Assembly (NCBI GenBank): GCA_014382915.1
Contig: JACNIV010000060.1
Location: 1 to 6,241, forward strand
Direction: 5' to 3'
Source: Candidatus Cloacimonadota bacterium
GTDB taxonomy: Bacteria > Cloacimonadota > Cloacimonadia > Cloacimonadales > TCS61
DNA length: 6,241 nucleotides
Both the position numbers and the translations under genes were made by a program. The notes under the pieces were generated by a model that saw nothing but the letters and a program-made list of their open reading frames with translations, was not told where the DNA came from and made no database searches. Numbering within the stretch: the first letter of the stretch is position 1; the number at the start of each line of letters is the position of its first letter. This document shows positions 5,050-6,241 of the stretch, piece after piece.

Positions 5050-5793
5050 ATGCTCAGAAAATTTAAAGCGGACTTGCATATTCATACCTGTCTATCCCCT
5101 TGTGGTGATATGGAAATGACGCCTAAAACGATCGTAGAAAAAGCAAGATCAAAAGGATTGGATGTGATCGGTATTTGTGACCATAATTCATCTGAAAATG
5201 TGATTGCTGTTAAGAAAGCTGGAGAAAAAAGTAATTTGAAAGTTCTTGGCGGAATGGAAGTTACATCTAAAGAAGAAGTGCATATCCTGGCTCTTTTTGA
5301 TGAAGATAAAAAATTATCTGAACTCCAGAAAATCGTGTATGAAAATTTAGAAGGAGTAAATAACGAGGAACATTTCGGATACCAATTAGTAGTAGATGAG
5401 CAGGATGAGATTATCGACCTTAATAAAAAACTATTGATCGGAGCGGCAGATCTGACAGTTGATAGAATAGTAGAACTTATTCATTCTTTAAATGGACTTG
5501 CTATTGCCTCTCATGTTGACCGTGAAAGGTTCAGCCTGATCGGTCAACTGGGTTTTGTTCCTGAAGGATTGGAACTGGATGGTCTGGAGTTATCACCGAG
5601 ATATATGTCCGAAAAGAAAAAACTTGAATTTCCAATGGCATCGGGTTTTCCTCTCGTCACATTTTCTGATGCTCATTATAGTGATGATATTGGTAAAACT
5701 TCAACCACTTTCCTGCTTGATGATATAACAGTGAGTGAATTGAAAAAAGCATTAAAGAATAAAGATGGAAGATCTATCCTTGCATATTCTTGA
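5050..5793 (+). CDS. PHP-domain metal-dependent phosphoesterase
   Basis: This 247-residue soluble protein has all the PHP-domain metal sites visible: DLHIHT (8-13, His10 and His12), CDHN (43-46, Asp44 and His45), GGMEVT (67-72, Glu70), VHILALF (77-83, His78), ASHVDRE (153-159, His155) and FSDAHY (205-210, Asp207 and His209). The site therefore looks catalytically competent, probably multinuclear. The PHP family includes histidinol-phosphate phosphatase, the exonuclease domain of DNA polymerase III, and TrpH/RNase AM-type 3',5'-nucleotide phosphatases. The LSPCGD segment after the first motif is typical of the group that sits in hydrogenase-linked clusters, whose substrate is unknown to me. 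A nucleotide or phosphoprotein substrate would fit a signalling cassette (inference). The ATG is supported by GAGGT. The last 29 bases overlap the ATPase gene, so the two are tightly coupled. Confidence 0.9.
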   Translation: MLRKFKADLHIHTCLSPCGDMEMTPKTIVEKARSKGLDVIGICDHNSSENVIAVKKAGEKSNLKVLGGMEVTSKEEVHILALFDEDKKLSELQKIVYENLEGVNNEEHFGYQLVVDEQDEIIDLNKKLLIGAADLTVDRIVELIHSLNGLAIASHVDRERFSLIGQLGFVPEGLELDGLELSPRYMSEKKKLEFPMASGFPLVTFSDAHYSDDIGKTSTTFLLDDITVSELKKALKNKDGRSILAYS

Positions 5794-6220
5794 TGTAGTC
5801 GAGAACTCGATAGAAGCAAATGCTTCAAAAATAAAAATAAAGATTATAGAGGAGAAAAGCAAAGATTTGCTCGTAATCGAGATAAAGGATAATGGAAGAG
5901 GAATGAACAAAGAAACCATTAATAAAGTGCTTGACCCGTTCTATACAACAAGAACGACACGAAAAGTGGGTTTAGGACTTTCTCTTTTAGCACAAGCTGC
6001 TAAAGAGAGCAATGGAGATTTTGAGATAAATTCAAAGCCAGGTGTAGGCACAGAAGTTAAAGCTTCTTTTCAATATAGTCATATTGACCGTAAACCCATT
6101 GGGAATATGAATGATACAATTGTGACCCTGATCATTTCTCACCCTGAAATAAATTTTATTTATGAATATCAAGATGAAGAAGAAAACTATATTCTGGATT
6201 CAAAGGAAATACTGAAATGA
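5765..6220 (+). CDS. Stand-alone GHKL (HATPase_c) protein, histidine-kinase/anti-sigma-like
   Basis: This 151-residue soluble protein is almost only a GHKL ATPase domain. It has N-box HILDVVENSIEANA (7-20, Glu13 and Asn14), G1 DNGRGM (42-47), the DPFYTTR F-box (57-63), G2 VGLGLSL (68-74) and G3 GVGTEV (93-98). No DHp/phospho-acceptor histidine domain, sensor domain or membrane segment is present. After the ATPase core comes a short tail (about 105-151) rich in Asp and Glu, ending at a TGA. Homologues that I recall near DRTGG/PHP genes carry roughly 30 more residues at the C-terminus, so this copy may be short. The start is fixed by the conserved MEDLSLHILD opening, although it overlaps the PHP gene by 29 bases and has only a weak AAAG SD. 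It may act with the PHP protein and CBS-HATPase in one signalling pathway (inference). Confidence 0.88.
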   Translation: MEDLSLHILDVVENSIEANASKIKIKIIEEKSKDLLVIEIKDNGRGMNKETINKVLDPFYTTRTTRKVGLGLSLLAQAAKESNGDFEINSKPGVGTEVKASFQYSHIDRKPIGNMNDTIVTLIISHPEINFIYEYQDEEENYILDSKEILK

Positions 6221-6241
6221 AACGTAAATAGATAGTATGTA

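Overview
The window is an AT-rich stretch of a bacterial genome with eight genes, all on the + strand and mostly touching or overlapping. The gene set suggests a strict anaerobe with NAD(H)-, ferredoxin- or hydrogen-linked redox metabolism. Comparable NuoEF/HydBC-type modules next to DRTGG, PHP and ATPase genes are familiar from Clostridia, Thermotogota and similar anaerobes. From general flavour (AT-rich coding, palindromic intergenic repeats) I lean towards a Cloacimonadota-like organism, but this is weak inference and no rRNA marker is present.

Region 1 (1-3055) is an electron-transfer module. The first gene runs in from the left edge. It joins an HdrA-like flavoprotein/ferredoxin segment to a complete NuoE/HndA-type [2Fe-2S] thioredoxin-fold domain. 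It overlaps a small HndB-like [2Fe-2S] protein. After a 115-base repeat-rich leader comes a NuoF/HydB/HndC-type flavoprotein with an N-terminal [2Fe-2S] domain, the FMN/NADH core, the N3-type [4Fe-4S] site and a C-terminal 2[4Fe-4S] ferredoxin domain. The order matches HndA-HndB-HndC of NAD(P)-linked [FeFe]-hydrogenases. However, no catalytic hydrogenase subunit follows, and the NuoE-type subunit is covalently tied to an HdrA piece. The complex could therefore exchange electrons among NAD(P)H, ferredoxin and an Hdr-type partner, or share a hydrogenase subunit encoded elsewhere.

Region 2 (3061-6220) looks like a signalling cassette: DRTGG protein, CBS-CBS-HATPase fusion, second DRTGG protein, PHP-type metallophosphoesterase, and a stand-alone HATPase. 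The ATPases lack a visible histidine phospho-acceptor domain and resemble anti-sigma/Ser-Thr kinase-type GHKL modules. No sigma factor, STAS protein or PP2C phosphatase is in the window. The tight packing behind the redox genes suggests that the cassette senses nucleotide or redox state and controls the redox module, but its biochemical role is unknown.

The only long gene-free stretch (4359-4689, 331 bases) divides the cassette. It is packed with palindromes: a 9-bp stem at 4523-4543, two GC-richer hairpins built from four copies of one 8-mer (4590-4667), and several AT-rich or degenerate inverted repeats. It also contains a possible 22-codon leader ORF. None of the hairpins is followed by a convincing T-run, so I do not call a terminator there.
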